NCBI GenBank assembly: GCA_002914845.1
Contig: JXTC01000506.1
Location: 30,579 to 94,578, forward strand
DNA: 64,000 nt
Reading direction: 5' to 3'
Source of the DNA: Trema orientale
Lineage: Eukaryota > Streptophyta > Magnoliopsida > Rosales > Cannabaceae
Positions 24,001-35,690 of this stretch are shown here, piece by piece (within the stretch, counting starts at the first letter, position 1; every line of letters begins with the position of its first letter). The notes beneath the pieces are model-generated. The model saw nothing but the letters and a program-made list of their open reading frames with translations. It was not told the DNA's origin and made no database searches. The translations under genes were made by a program, and so were the position numbers.

Positions 24001-25330
24001 AACAAATTATCGGTTTTCAATATGTTAGCCGAAATTTTCCCGCCAGCTTTTATGTATTATAATTGTCAGTTATAGATGTTTTGCCGGAAGAAAAATTGGA
24101 GGTGATCATCGTGATGATCATGATGAGGTGATAATTGTTTGTATGACAATGCTAACTCTTACGTAGTACTGCGTCATGTTAGACGTTAGATTACTATTGG
24201 ATTACTACTTATATATGGGGTATATTTATAGGACGTCTAACATACATATGTTGTACCCATATATGAAGATGGATAGTCTAAATACATATGGGAACTAATT
24301 GATCGAAGGCTCTGACAAATTGAATAAATAATATTTTTGTATAATATATAGTTTTTGAGGTGAAATCTTTGACACGTTAAACCACAATTGTCTGAGCATG
24401 AAAATCGATTTGTTTTCACTCCTTGTACTGTTGAATGAGGCTGCTTTCTAGCTAGCAATAGCTGTTAAAGGAGACCTGCTAGTTATGTATGACTTTAGAT
24501 ATGTATCCCAATTTCCAGGATATAAACAACAAGATTCTGTTTGACCAATAACTTGACTTGAGTACTATCATGTTAAATTAAATTTTGTTTGAACTTTCGG
24601 CTGGTTTTGTCACGTATTTATATACTTAATTATGCTAAGGGAAAGCAAAGAAAGACTTTGCATACCTATATATTATCTTACGTGGGAAAACAGATCAAAG
24701 TATAAAGTAGTAATATTTTAGGCTGTGCTTACTACACGTCTCCACTGGCCTATAATATTACTATAGGGCTAAAAATGCATACGCCACGTAATTCCAACCT
24801 TATATAATTACGTAATAAGGCAAGCCTTTTGTGTTATATATTGAAACGCCAATCTTAGTCGTTGCTAAGAGGGAAACTTATAAACCAACTTTAGAAGCAT
24901 TACCTGTTCGGTTTCATTTCTATTCTGAAAATATATATTCAAATGCTAACATTGACTCCATTTCTGTTAATAATTAGAAATGGGAAAGCATATGGGCAGT
25001 GTGTCTCACTCACTTTTGCACTTAACTTTTATCCGTATTTTATCTTATTCATTATTATTATTTTTTTTTCATGATGTGATATGTACTCACACACATATTT
25101 ATAAACATGTAATTATGCTTTGATTAATTATTCTAATATTCAATTAAGAATGTACCTTTTCCGGAGCTTCATAATCAATTTTTTTATCTCTGCCTTTTAA
25201 GAGTAGGGCTTTATTAAACTATAACTAATAAGAGAATGCTGTTTCTTTTCTTCATTTTTTTTCCTTCAAAAAATAGAAAAATCTTTAACACGAAAAATCC
25301 CAATTCTAATTCTTGTTTGTAAATATAAAT
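21089..25330. other. 4.2 kb intergenic stretch, mostly unassigned
   Basis: It contains a (CT)n run at 22568-22598, T-rich tracts and ORFs up to 79 codons with no recognisable domain. The overlapping ORFs near 21155-21427 on both strands have no family resemblance I can name. An ACGT/RY/TATA cluster at 23870-23941 is listed separately. Confidence 0.35.
23870..23941 (+). promoter_or_regulatory. cluster of six ACGT cores, an RY repeat and a TATA box
   Basis: ACGT cores occur at 23870, 23882 (in ACGTGG), 23905 (in ACACGTCA), 23913, 23917 and 23931. A perfect RY element, CATGCATG, sits at 23922-23929. TATAAAAG follows at 23934-23941. In plants, ACGT cores bind bZIP and bHLH factors and RY repeats bind B3 factors. 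The arrangement looks promoter-like on the plus strand, but no convincing ORF lies downstream, so function is inference only. Confidence 0.3.
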
Positions 25331-25356
25331 ATATATATGTACACATATTTATATAT

Positions 25357-25598
25357 GGGCACCAATCCAGTAGGTATTTTTTTTTACCTATACATAGGTA
25401 TTGTTTTAGCAAATTAAAATTTATTATGCACATTTTTTTATATTAAAAAGTAAGAGAGAGAAATAATATTAATGATATACGTCTTTTCACGTACATCATT
25501 ATAGCTGTTAGATTACTATTAGATGATGATCCAACGACTATAAAAAAAAATACCGATACATAGGTAAAAAAAAATACTTACTGGATTGGCAACCTTTA
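25357..25598 (+). mobile_element. TA-flanked MITE, copy 2
   Basis: Left end GGGCACCAATCCAGTAGGTA, T-run, ACCTATACATAGGTA; right end the inverse, through TACTTACTGGATTGGCAACC. Bordered by ATATAT on both sides. Interior AAGTAAGAGAGAGAAATAAT and TCATTATAGCTGTTAGAT match the other family members. One of the best-preserved copies. Confidence 0.8.
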
Positions 25599-26833
25599 TA
25601 TATTTATATTATTTTGTATATCCTGAGAATTAGAGGCAGGGAACATATAAAGCCTTAGTATCTACGTTGACATCCAAACTAAGGCAAAGAACATATTATG
25701 CTCCATTTATCGAAGTATAATTTGTTTTATGATTAACGTAAAACAAATATTTATATATATAAATAAAAACAAAAGAGTAGCTTTTGAACATCATCATATG
25801 GAAATTGCAAGTATAGATAGATAACGTATTAATTTATTTTGATTAACTTTCTGATGTACATGTTCTAGTGATCAAACTCAGAATACACTATATAGTGTAT
25901 AATTTAGTAATAGCAACACATATAATATCGCTTAATATTTATCATTAATCAGCAGCATACTACATGGAGTTAATGTAATGCTACATACACATATATTAAA
26001 TTGGACCGTCAACGTTAGGTGCGGGAGGAAGGAATATGTATGTATTTATATTTGACCGACCAGAAGCAGGACACACTTTGGTATTTCTTTTTGGATATTT
26101 TAATCCCTTGATGATTTGTCAATGTCCACTACATAATTAATATAATGGAGAATACATATCATAGAGAGGCTTCTCCAGCGATTAAGGTTTTGTTTTCTAG
26201 GTTTTTCTTGCTTATCCTTAGAACACACAATGGAAAGTAGGGTAATCTATCATCCAATGGAAGTGGGGGAATTAGTAGTGGCCACTCCCCACTTTTCCTC
26301 TCAGTGTACTAGAAGTCTCAAACTAGCTAGTAGAATCATAAAGGTGGGTTGTACCTATATATGTAGTTCCCGAGACAGGATCCCCAATAGAAAAGTACTA
26401 GCATAATTGTCAATTATTAATTATAACATAATTAAGCTAATATTATTTAAAAGAGCTGCATGATGCTTCACCAGGAGACACATTCATGATGACCACAACG
26501 AGAGAAGAGCGAGAAGTAACATGATGCAGGAAAAGAGAAAGTAGATCGTTGGGTAATAAAAGTACATACATTAAACAGAAAAATGGTACATCGTGTTGAT
26601 CAAATGAATGATAACCACTCATATATATATAGATATTAAGCAAAACCTCAAGAGCAGGCTAATGTATTCAAAGAAGAAGAAAAAAGAGTCAAAACAAAGC
26701 AAATAAAAATAAAAAAGAGAGACCCAACCACTATTTAAAAGTCTTTTTTACCAACTCTAGGCCTAAAATTATAAGGAGATCATATGCATAATTTGTATCT
26801 TTCTTATAACTTAAGAAGTTTAGCAAGGACAAT
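25599..26833. other. AT-rich intergenic stretch, nothing recognised
   Basis: No ORF resembling a protein, no RNA gene and no paired repeat was seen. A moderately GC-rich patch lies at about 26225-26300. Confidence 0.4.
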
Positions 26834-26841
26834 CTTCCAAC

Positions 26842-27062
26842 TAGGGATGGAAGGAGCTTGGGCCTAGTGGGGGCTCAAGTGCCCCTCACTTTCAATTTTT
26901 TTTTCAAAACAGACTCAAAATTTATATGTATTTACAATTTTTTAGCTTATATTTCTATAGAAATCTCCCACTCAAAAATTGACAAAATATGATAAAACGT
27001 TTATAAAATAGACGAAATATAATTCTAGCCCCCACTACCCAAAATTCTTAGCTCCGTCTTTG
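26842..27062. mobile_element. hAT-like MITE with GGATGGAAGGAGC / GCTCCGTC ends
   Basis: The left end TAGGGATGGAAGGAGC and right end GCTCCGTCTTTG are imperfect inverted repeats. Duplicated 8-bp flanks CTTCCAAC (26834-26841) and CTTCTAAC (27063-27070) differ at one base and support a hAT-type insertion. Both sides carry GGGGGC/GCCCCC blocks just inside the ends. No ORF. Confidence 0.7.
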
Positions 27063-27433
27063 CTTCTAACTATGCTCAATCTCGATAACTATGAATTCCA
27101 TTAATTTATCTTTGTGCACTTTTGTTGAGCTGATCAATTTCATCCATAAATATGGTCCAAGAATCATAACCAATTGGAACCATATCTGTATTTGTCTCTC
27201 GAAACCTCCCGGAGCTGAATTATACAAGTAGGAGGAGAATGATAAACAACTGAAACGCCTTCAAGCAATAACAGTAAGAGAAACAAATGAATGATAATCA
27301 CACGTGTATAATATATGAGCTATATTTTAAAACATTGTTGTAATATAAAAATACAAGCTCTCTTAATTTATGTTGTAAACGATATTAGTACTCTTAATTT
27401 TTATATCTTCAAAAAACAGATGTGAAATACAAG

Positions 27434-27789
27434 CAAGGACGGAGTCAATACAGCTTTTACCTCTAATTTTATTTCAAAATTTCAGTTTTGTCCTCTATTT
27501 GTTCCCCCTGAATTATTATAATTATAGCTTTTGCCCCTGTTTTATTAAAAAAAAAAAATCAATAATGCCCTTAATGAGACCCATTATTTTTTTTTTTAAA
27601 TTTCTGAAATTTACTTATGTTATTTTGAAATATTATATTTTGCCTTCACTTTGGATAATTTTTCTTTTGACTCATTTTAAACACTCTTTTTAATTCTATA
27701 TTGGTCTATGTTAACTAATGTGTTTCAAACTTAACTAAAAAAATTTTAGTGTATGCCCCCTATAAGAAAATTTTCTGGCTCCATCACTG
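27434..27789. mobile_element. hAT-like MITE with CAAGGACGGAG / CTCCATCACTG ends
   Basis: Starts CAAGGACGGAGTCA and ends TGGCTCCATCACTG, an imperfect inverted repeat related to the 26842 element. Flanking 8-bp copies are AATACAAG (27426-27433) and CATACAAG (27790-27797), matching at 7 of 8. The interior is T-rich with GCCCC-type blocks near both ends. The 64-codon ORF inside is low-complexity and not credible. Confidence 0.75.
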
Positions 27790-28809
27790 CATACAAGTAT
27801 GATGAACTTGCTAGAAACTCTCTCTATCCCACACTAGCTAGCACCTCCCTGGCCCTTTTTGTTGACTAAATCCATGTTATGTGCTCTTATACAGCCAATA
27901 TTCTCGACAGTTACAAATATATAACTTTCGGTCTATTTATGATCAAAACAATAAAAATATTGATATGTGGCATTTAAAAATGTCACTATTATATAATTTT
28001 AGTGACATTTACGAAGTTAGTGGCATTTGTAACACTTATAAAAGATGTCCGTACGAGTAAAAGTACTAGCGACATTTTCAAATATCACTAAATAATCCAT
28101 TTTAGTAGCTTTTATAAAATACTACTAAATTGTATCAGTGATACTTCCAACTATTACTAAATTATTGAAAATAATAAATAAAAATTATTTTAAAATCTTA
28201 AAAGAAAATTCTTAATGGCATTTTAAGAATATTATAAAATATATTAATGACATTTGTAAAAATATCACTACTAATCTAGTCACTACAAAAAAAAAAAAAA
28301 ACAATTTACGATTAGTTACAAAAAAGTTGATAGCTATTTTTTTTTTTGGTTGCATCAAAAGATTATATTATAATAATTTATTATTATTTTCTTTAATTGT
28401 AAACAAAAAAAAATTATTAGCAACGTTTGGTTGCTATTTATTATACTTAACTCTATATATACATATTGCTTGTAAAATTATTGAATTATTTTTCGCGGGT
28501 TTAATATTTTTATTATTATTTCTTAATAAAGAAATAATTCCAATGTAAAATCCACCATAAAATAAAAAATAAGGCAATAAACATAAATAAATATTTATTA
28601 ATAAAATAATTCAAATTAAATGAATTCAAAATTTTAAAAAATTTATAGAATTTAAGGCTACAAAAAAGTAGATAATCCTCAAAAATGGTGAATTGAGTTC
28701 TTAATATTGCTTAGACAGCCAATGCATCCATCTCATCTGCATATCTTATCTACGAATTCCTAAGAGATAAATAAATGAGGGAGAAATAAGTATTATTTTG
28801 TTATTGGAA

Positions 28810-29184
28810 AATAGGATAAAATGTAATAAAAAAAAATACCTTGAGGTATGAGTGTTCTGTAATTTAAACCTTGGCATTTGGATTCTGCAAAATAATACTC
28901 TTAGATTAAAAATTTCTAAAAATTAATACCTTGAGTTAACTTTTTGAATAATTTTAACTGATAAAAGACAATAATATTCTCAAAATTAAGGAGAATAATA
29001 AGGATTAATGTAGTTTTAATGGAGGATATTAATATTTTTTCGTTATTAAAATTGGTCAAAAATTCAGTCAAGAGTATTAATTTTCAGAATTTCTTAATCT
29101 CAGGGTATTATTTTGTAGAATTCAAATTTCAAGATTTAAATTACAGAACATTCAAACTTCAAGGTATTTTTTGCAATTCACCCT
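28810..29184. mobile_element. foldback MITE, long-TIR family E, copy 1
   Basis: Arms of about 125 bp are inverted repeats. The left arm reads ATACCTTGAGGTATGAGTGT, TCTGTAATTTAAA, TGCAAAATAATACTCTTAGA, and the right arm gives the same series in reverse order and complement. A related element lies at 46007-46358. No ORF; the transcript would form a long stem. Confidence 0.7.
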
Positions 29185-29230
29185 TGGAAAATATTCTAGA
29201 AGTTTCCTATAGAAGTAGAAAGAAAAAGGA

Positions 29231-29330
29231 TGGTACATAGGCTTAGCCTGATGGTAACCACATCTACCTACAATATTGAGGTATTAAGTTCAAATCCTCC
29301 ACCCCTAATTGTCATTTAAAAAAAAAAAAA
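29231..29330 (+). mobile_element. tRNA-derived SINE
   Basis: A short retroposon with an A-box-like GCTTAGCCTGATGGTAA near 29240, a B-box-like AGTTCAAATCCTCC at 29287-29300 and a terminal A-run at about 29318-29330. The spacing of the two boxes fits an internal RNA polymerase III promoter. AAAAAGGA occurs just before the element (29223-29230) and again across the end of its A-tail (29326-29333), a plausible target duplication. Confidence 0.65.
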
Positions 29331-31145
29331 GGAGGAAATTAACTTAAAGATTAAATCCTAAATGCTTGTGTCTTCCTTCTCTTTTTAATTTCACACTTCC
29401 TAAATTGATTTTTTTTTTCTCTAGAAATTAAGGACTTGTATTATGAAGCCTTTGGTTAAATCAATAAACCTAACAAATAATTCAAAGAAAATTTTAACAA
29501 AATTTATAAAACTGAAACAAATCACTAGATTGTAAAAAGAAATACGAAATATAAATATGAAGATGATTCACAAGATTATACTAGTACTAGAAAAGAAAGG
29601 AAATGAATGCTTTAAAATAAGAGCAGACGAAATCATGAAAGTTATACTTGATCTAAAGATAATCATTATTTAGTTGAGGAATAAAGGCATATTGCTAGCT
29701 AGGTAGATGAAAAATAATATAAGATAGTAGTGGATGAGTTATGTTTTATTCAAAATGTATTTCGATTTAGTGATAGATGAATTTAAGCACTTCTAAAAAG
29801 TTTGGAAACATGAAAAACTTTTAAATTCAAATTCTTATGTTTTAGCAATCTTAAATTCAAATTCTTAACTATCTCTTTTCATTGAAAGAAATGATAAACT
29901 TCATGATAAGTTATCTTCATAAAATAACTTAAATGATGTGGCAGTCTAGGTGGCAAATAATGAATGGATCATACACTAAATATTAACAAATGATAAAATA
30001 TCATATCATTCAAGTTATTTTTCACGAGAGTTTGTCAAGATATGTAACATTACTCTAAAAGAGGTTTGAAATTTCATAGATAATTTATTTTTTGATTACT
30101 TAACTCAATAATCTATTATATAACGTTTCCTAAAAAGAATCTATTATATAAAATTTTATATTTTGTTTAAACTATTTTTTTTTTGTTTTTATTTTTATAG
30201 GAGTATATTCTGGAGATAGATTATTAAATAGGATTTCAATTCTGCATATAAAATTAATTTAGACCTTCTAAAAATATTTTTTTAAAATTTATTTATTATT
30301 TTTATATTGATTATGTTGTTGTTTATCTTTTGAAAAATGCTTTTTTTTTTTAAAAAAATAAAATTGAATATGTTAGTAAAACTTATACTTTAACTAGTCT
30401 AAAAAAAATTAAGTAAACAAAAATAATAAAAAGAGATAAATTTATGAAGTACGATATTATTCCTTTTTTTCTTATTATATTTAAGATAAGTTTAGATTTA
30501 TACTTTTTATTTTCTTTTATATCTTAAAGTTATCAATAATTTGTATATGAATAAGTAACATTTTTAAAATATCACCAAATCTAAAATTTAGCTGCATTTT
30601 TCAAATATACTTATAAATTCAAGTTTAGTGGCACTTCAAAATTGCTACTAAATTAAAATGTCAATGATACTTGAAAAATGCCACTAAAAATTTATTGACA
30701 TTTTAAAAATGCTACAAAATCTAAATTTTCAAAGAATATATTTGAAAGATCATAATATCACTATGAATTAATAACCATTTTGAGCAAATGTCACTATAGT
30801 ATTTTTATTATGGCATTTTTAAAGTTGATAACTTAATGTCAGTAAATGAAATGTCACTAATTCATATTTTTATAGTGGGTATTCATCTTCATTTTATACA
30901 TTCTATTTATTATCTGTGTGTACATTCTCTACATGATCTCCATACTCATATTCTCTATATAGAGAAAATGAACATATACAGCTAATACTCTCATAATTTA
31001 AAATGTAGCTTATCCAGAATATCCATAATGATCTTATCATCCTCAAGCAACTATTTTAAGATCTTTACATATACATAGAAAGGAGTAATATATAAACTGA
31101 CTACTTGAGTTGAGTGTGAGACAGGAGTCTCTTGAGTGCTAACAT

Positions 31146-31510
31146 NNNNNNNNNNNNNNNNNNNNNNNNNNNNNNNNNNNNNNNNNNNNNNNNNNNNNNN
31201 NNNNNNNNNNNNNNNNNNNNNNNNNNNNNNNNNNNNNNNNNNNNNNNNNNNNNNNNNNNNNNNNNNNNNNNNNNNNNNNNNNNNNNNNNNNNNNNNNNNN
31301 NNNNNNNNNNNNNNNNNNNNNNNNNNNNNNNNNNNNNNNNNNNNNNNNNNNNNNNNNNNNNNNNNNNNNNNNNNNNNNNNNNNNNNNNNNNNNNNNNNNN
31401 NNNNNNNNNNNNNNNNNNNNNNNNNNNNNNNNNNNNNNNNNNNNNNNNNNNNNNNNNNNNNNNNNNNNNNNNNNNNNNNNNNNNNNNNNNNNNNNNNNNN
31501 NNNNNNNNNN
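31146..31510. other. assembly gap (365 N)
   Basis: Unknown bases. The sequence just right of the gap is the right part of a TA-flanked MITE, so the gap probably hides its left end and a TA microsatellite. ORFs that cross the gap are meaningless. Confidence 1.
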
Positions 31511-31647
31511 AATTTATTATGCATATTTTTTTATTGTAAAAAGTATGAGAGAAAAATAGCATTAATGATGCACGTCTTTTCATGCACTTCATTAAAAAAA
31601 ATACCTACATATAGGTTAAAAAAAAAAAAATACCTACTAGATTGGCA
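31511..31647 (+). mobile_element. TA-flanked MITE, copy 3, left part lost in the gap
   Basis: From AATTTATTATGCATATTTTT through AAGTATGAGAGAAAAATAGC to TACCTACTAGATTGGC, followed directly by (AT)n. It matches the right-hand 60 percent of the other copies. Confidence 0.75.
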
Positions 31648-31959
31648 TATATATATATATATATATATATCTGGCTTTTGATGGCCGGGAAATGTCAATG
31701 ATACGCGTATCTCCACTAATTAGCTATACATAAAACATTTACATGATTAGTACTTATCCGAAACTAAACTAATTAATTGCTAGCTATACCAAATCATTGA
31801 TTAAGTAGTTAATAATAAGTTTTATAAACTAATATTATTAAGGTAGAAGTAGAAATCATGCAGCTCGTCATAGTTTACGTAGAATTTTACGACGAGACGA
31901 CCTAATGGCTAATATAGATTTTTATATTAATATATGCATGTATATATATATATATATAT

Positions 31960-32105
31960 GATCACGGACGTAGTCCCCTCGAGGGGATCAGTTCCGTTCA
32001 TGTTTTGGCCAATACAAATCATATTTTAATCAATCTGTGTTGGTCAAAACATAATCTATGTTAGTCAAAATATGAACAAGACTGATCCAGCTAACATAAC
32101 TATAT
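31960..32105 (+). mobile_element. short TA-bordered repeat, family C, copy 1
   Basis: Right after (TA)n comes GGACGTAGTCCCCTCGAGGG, then GATCAGTTCCGTTCATGTTT; the end reads AAAATATGAACAAGACTGAT. The segment resembles 55687-55822 (GGATGTGGTCCCCTCAAGAG ... AAAATATGAATGGGTTGATC). The ends are imperfect inverted repeats. Class not determined. Confidence 0.5.
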
Positions 32106-32559
32106 CCATGCCCTTTATGTATAATACAAATATAACTATTTCCACTTTCTTGATCACCAAGAGTGGAAGAGAGAGACGTGTGAGCTCCACTATTATAATT
32201 TATAACACTTGTACTAATAGTGAGATCAGCTCCAGCTGTTGTATTCTTACACATGGGATGTGAAGCGGAGATTTGTGGCTGCAATTTCACAAAAAGAGGA
32301 GAGAGAAAGTAAGAGAGAGAGAGAGAGAGTCCAAATTTCTACAATTACTGCGGTTTCGGCCATTGGTCAGGACCAACACCAACCACAAACCACCCTGCCA
32401 ACCGTTGACGGCCATTGTCGCCCGCAGAGTACACCACAATTCAGTCTTTGTTCCAAAAATATATATATATATATATACATACATATATGTATTTTCTGGT
32501 TAATTATTAATTGGCTCGAGGTTAATTATTTACTGGTTTTCCGGTTTCGGTCCAAGTGT

Positions 32560-32587
32560 CACGTGAATATCACGTGAAACCCACGTG
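32560..32587. promoter_or_regulatory. three G-boxes (CACGTG) spaced 11 bp apart
   Basis: CACGTG occurs at 32560-32565, 32571-32576 and 32582-32587, the last as CCACGTGG. The array is three 11-bp units: TCACGTGAATA, TCACGTGAAAC, CCACGTGGCTA. G-boxes are bound by plant bHLH and bZIP regulators, and 11-bp spacing would place the three sites on nearly the same face of the helix. No credible gene begins within 1 kb on either side. Confidence 0.4.
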
Positions 32588-34858
32588 GCTAGGCTAGATG
32601 TAGAAGGGTCTAAAGCGTTGCATGTATATGAATTTATTTATTTTGTAGAAAGAATAGGCCAAATGTACAAATATATATGTTGCGTAAACTAAGGAAAAAT
32701 GAAGGAAATCTTCAATACGAATTGATCGGTGCAACTTTGCGTGGTACGTATATATTATATGAAAAAAAAAAAAAAACGTATTTAACTGAGTCAATTAAAT
32801 GATTAATATCTATAGTCCATTTAAAAAAATTTATTTAACCGTCAATTAATATCTTTTTTTTTTTTCTGAAAAGACCGTCAATTAATATGTAGTCAATTAA
32901 TTAATATCCATACTCCCTGTAAGTGATATATATATATGTCACGGTCCAATTAGATGGACAAAAATAAAACAGAGAAATCGAAAGGAGAACTTGCTTCCCC
33001 GTATCATATACGTACAAATACAGGTCATTAAAATTGACTCAAAAGTTTGGACGATGGGAAAAGATTTGAACTTATTTTTCAAGCAAGTAAAAAACGACAA
33101 ATAAAATTCTAATTCTAAGTTTAACCAAACGAGAAAATGACAATACGTTTCAATCGAGCAAAGTTAGACAATTACCAAAGAAGCCTCGACATCTGTACGC
33201 ACAAATAATAATATTGTTTCTAATTACTTCGCAGTGAGTCCGTGGGCGTGATTGAAAAGGCAGTCTAATAGTTTGAAATATATATTTTTTTTCGATGGGG
33301 AAGTTTGAAATATATATTGATCATTGGCGGTTGCTGATATTACTCAAGAACCAATTATATGTAAGTCTCAAAATTAAAGAACACTCTTCTTGGGAAAACA
33401 ACAACTTATAAATAGCTAATTAATTATTAAAGCTGCCAAACTCGAGCCATATCCTTCGTTCTTTTTTCTACTTCACTCAATTGTCTTCGTCATGTAAAAA
33501 CTACGGCTCAAATTTTTCTTGCCAATATATGTTGCTTGTTAATTTGTTTTATTAATTTCTTTTCAACTGCTTTTTACATATAGCAACGTATAACGTCGTG
33601 CTATTTTTGGATTATAAGAAAGTATACTTTCGAGGAGTAATTATTATATGTCATTTTACGTTTTGGTTCTTAGGCTATAAAATTATTTCGTATTAGAGGA
33701 AAATATACCAAGTAAACCGATATCCGAATAATTTCAACCGCACTTTTGCTTCATGTACTCAATGATCAAGTGAAAAAGGGAAAAGAACGGATATTATGAC
33801 TTAGAGATTTTATAGCTTAAGAACCAAAATACATCGTGGTGTTGTGATTTCCAGAAAGTTCTTAAAAACTAATTATTATTTGTTAGAGGGGCATGGCCTC
33901 ACTCTTTAATAGATAATTAGTCCCTAAGAGAGGTCTAAGCTTCGAATTCACACTCTAAGAATAGATAGAGAGTTTATCAATTCTGAAATATAATGCTACT
34001 TTCTTAAGCTGTAAAATTTCTCATTTTCAGTTAATTTACGAGCCTTTCCATCATCATGTGCTTTCGGCGCGCACCACAACAAGGACCAAATATTATAATT
34101 AACGAATAATGAATTAAATCTAAAAGTTCGATACAACTGAGAAAATCGATTAAAACAAATCCAAATATCCCTCTATACAATCTAACACCTCATAATTGCA
34201 ATATAAACTTATAATGAATAGTCATCATTTAGTGCATTTAGACTATATTTACTAATTCGTGATGGATGTAAAGTATATTTAGACTATATTTACTAATTTG
34301 TGATGATGTAAAGGGAATGGAATCATATAAATTGTTTTACTTTCTCATTCGTTTATATGTTTATACTTACCAATTTGATGCACAAATTTTGGAGAATTTT
34401 TTCACACATATTGAGTTAAATTGGGAAAGGATGACTTTGATTCCTTCTTATTCTTCTCCAAACTCTCCCCCTTTATGATTCTTTTCATTACGGATAGTAA
34501 ACATATGCCGTGAGAATAGTAAATGTGTTTTTATATACCTTAATGCGTAACTTATTTCATTGTCATCATATTCTAAAACATTCAATCTCTCTCTACCATT
34601 ATTCGCATATAAATAATTAACTAGTCATTAATATGCATAAAATTAATACATTTGGAAGTTATTGTATAAGAGCAACCAAGTTTTTAGGCTTATAGCTCTT
34701 ATATATTAACAAATAACTTTCCCCTATTTCCATTTTTTTGGCTATGTAAAATTATAGCTAGTCATGAATAGATGAAAATTTTAACCAAAAATTTGAAAAG
34801 AGAAAAATTAGATTCAACGTTATGTTATACATTTAAGTGTAAAATTATTATGTCTCAT
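32588..34858. other. intergenic stretch, nothing recognised apart from a small tandem repeat
   Basis: AT-rich with an A-run at 32762-32776. ORFs are short and unlike known proteins. A two-copy tandem repeat at 34236-34314 is listed separately. Confidence 0.4.
34236..34314. repeat. two-copy 41-bp tandem repeat
   Basis: ATTTAGACTATATTTACTAA followed by TTCGTGATGG/TTTGTGATG and ATGTAAAG is present twice. Confidence 0.85.
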
Positions 34859-35690
34859 CACAACAAAAATGTAGTTTCACATCACTTTCTAAGTGACGTA
34901 AAAATCATTATTCATCAATTATAAAACCGACGAGTATGCAGCTGATGCTGTATGTCAGCTGTATTCACTCGCGTCAGTTTCTAACCGAATAAGTGTATTA
35001 TAACCTACATGATAAGTGACCAAAAAAAAGCTAAAATTAAAAAATTAATTTCCGGAGTCTCGACCGTATCTGACCGCCTCTCATCACGGCTTGATTTGGT
35101 CACGATTACAACTACAGCTGTTTGGTCACTCCTTTATGCTCATGCCATTAAAATATGCAATATGAAGAGTTGATGAAGATGAAGGAGAAAAGGAGAGAAA
35201 AATTAAAAAGAAGAGAAAGAGGGATTAAAAAAAGAAAAGGAAAATAAAAAGAAGAACGAGAAAGAAGAGAAAGAAAAAAAAGATAAGGAGAGATGTTATA
35301 TACATTCATGAATAAGGAGAAAGATGATAGAAAAAGAGTAGAGAAGACAGAGAAATGTAGAAAAAAATAAGATAAAAGAAGAGAAATGTGTTCGAAAATG
35401 AATGATAAGAATAAATAAATAAATAAAAAGAGAGGGAATTCAAAATTTTTGGAAAAATTAAAGTAGGAATTCAAATTTTGAAAAAGTTGTATAATTAAAA
35501 GCTTAATTTTTCACGTTGGTTTTAAACCGATGCAAAACCAACGAGATAAAAACCGACGTCAAACCAATGAGATAAATGATACTTTCTTGTTGGTTTATAA
35601 CCGAAGAGAATTTTTTATTTTTTTTTGCATATTTATCTTGTCAATTGTGCGTAATAGCCGACGTGGATCTAGTGACGGAAAAAGTGAAAA
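34859..35690. mobile_element. CACTA-like remnant with ACCGACG/CCAACGAG repeats
   Basis: A CACAACAAAAATGTAG start at 34859 resembles a CACTA terminus. Behind it, and again at 35515-35670, lie repeated ACCGAC, AACCGA, CCAACGAG and CGTTGGTTT motifs in both orientations. A purine-rich block occupies the middle. No second terminus or duplication was fixed. Confidence 0.35.
35160..35474 (+). repeat. polypurine tract of about 310 bases
   Basis: The plus strand is overwhelmingly A and G, in GAAGAGAAAGA-type text without a fixed period. The 108-codon minus-strand ORF here is pure Phe/Ser/Leu low complexity from the complementary pyrimidines and is not credible. Confidence 0.8.

Larger units (their letters stand above)
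27949..30877. mobile_element. probable CACTA-like element of about 2.9 kb with nested insertions
   Basis: Subterminal repeats TAGTGACATTT / AAATGTCACTA and variants (GTGGCATTT, GCTACTAAA) fill 27960-28275 and return at 30545-30877. The left start CAATAAAAATATTGATATG resembles the reverse complement of the right end, CACTATAAAAATATGAATTA. I read the two zones as the ends of one element. No transposase is visible. Within it lie a possible second CACTACAAAA start (28281), a foldback MITE (28810-29184) and a SINE (29231-29330). No matching 3-bp duplication was found, so two separate fragments remain possible. Confidence 0.35.

Noticed and set aside
29287-29300. B-box-like motif as part of a tRNA gene
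   Set aside because: No cloverleaf or acceptor stem can be drawn; the A-tail and layout indicate a SINE.
31051-31681. ORFs of 135-181 codons across the N gap
   Set aside because: They consist mainly of unknown bases.
33880-33990. SINE-like segment with GCTTCGAATTCACACTC
   Set aside because: A B-box-like motif is present, but I see no convincing A-box, tail or target duplication.
35148-35474. 108-codon minus-strand ORF
   Set aside because: Low-complexity Phe/Ser/Leu translation of a polypyrimidine strand.
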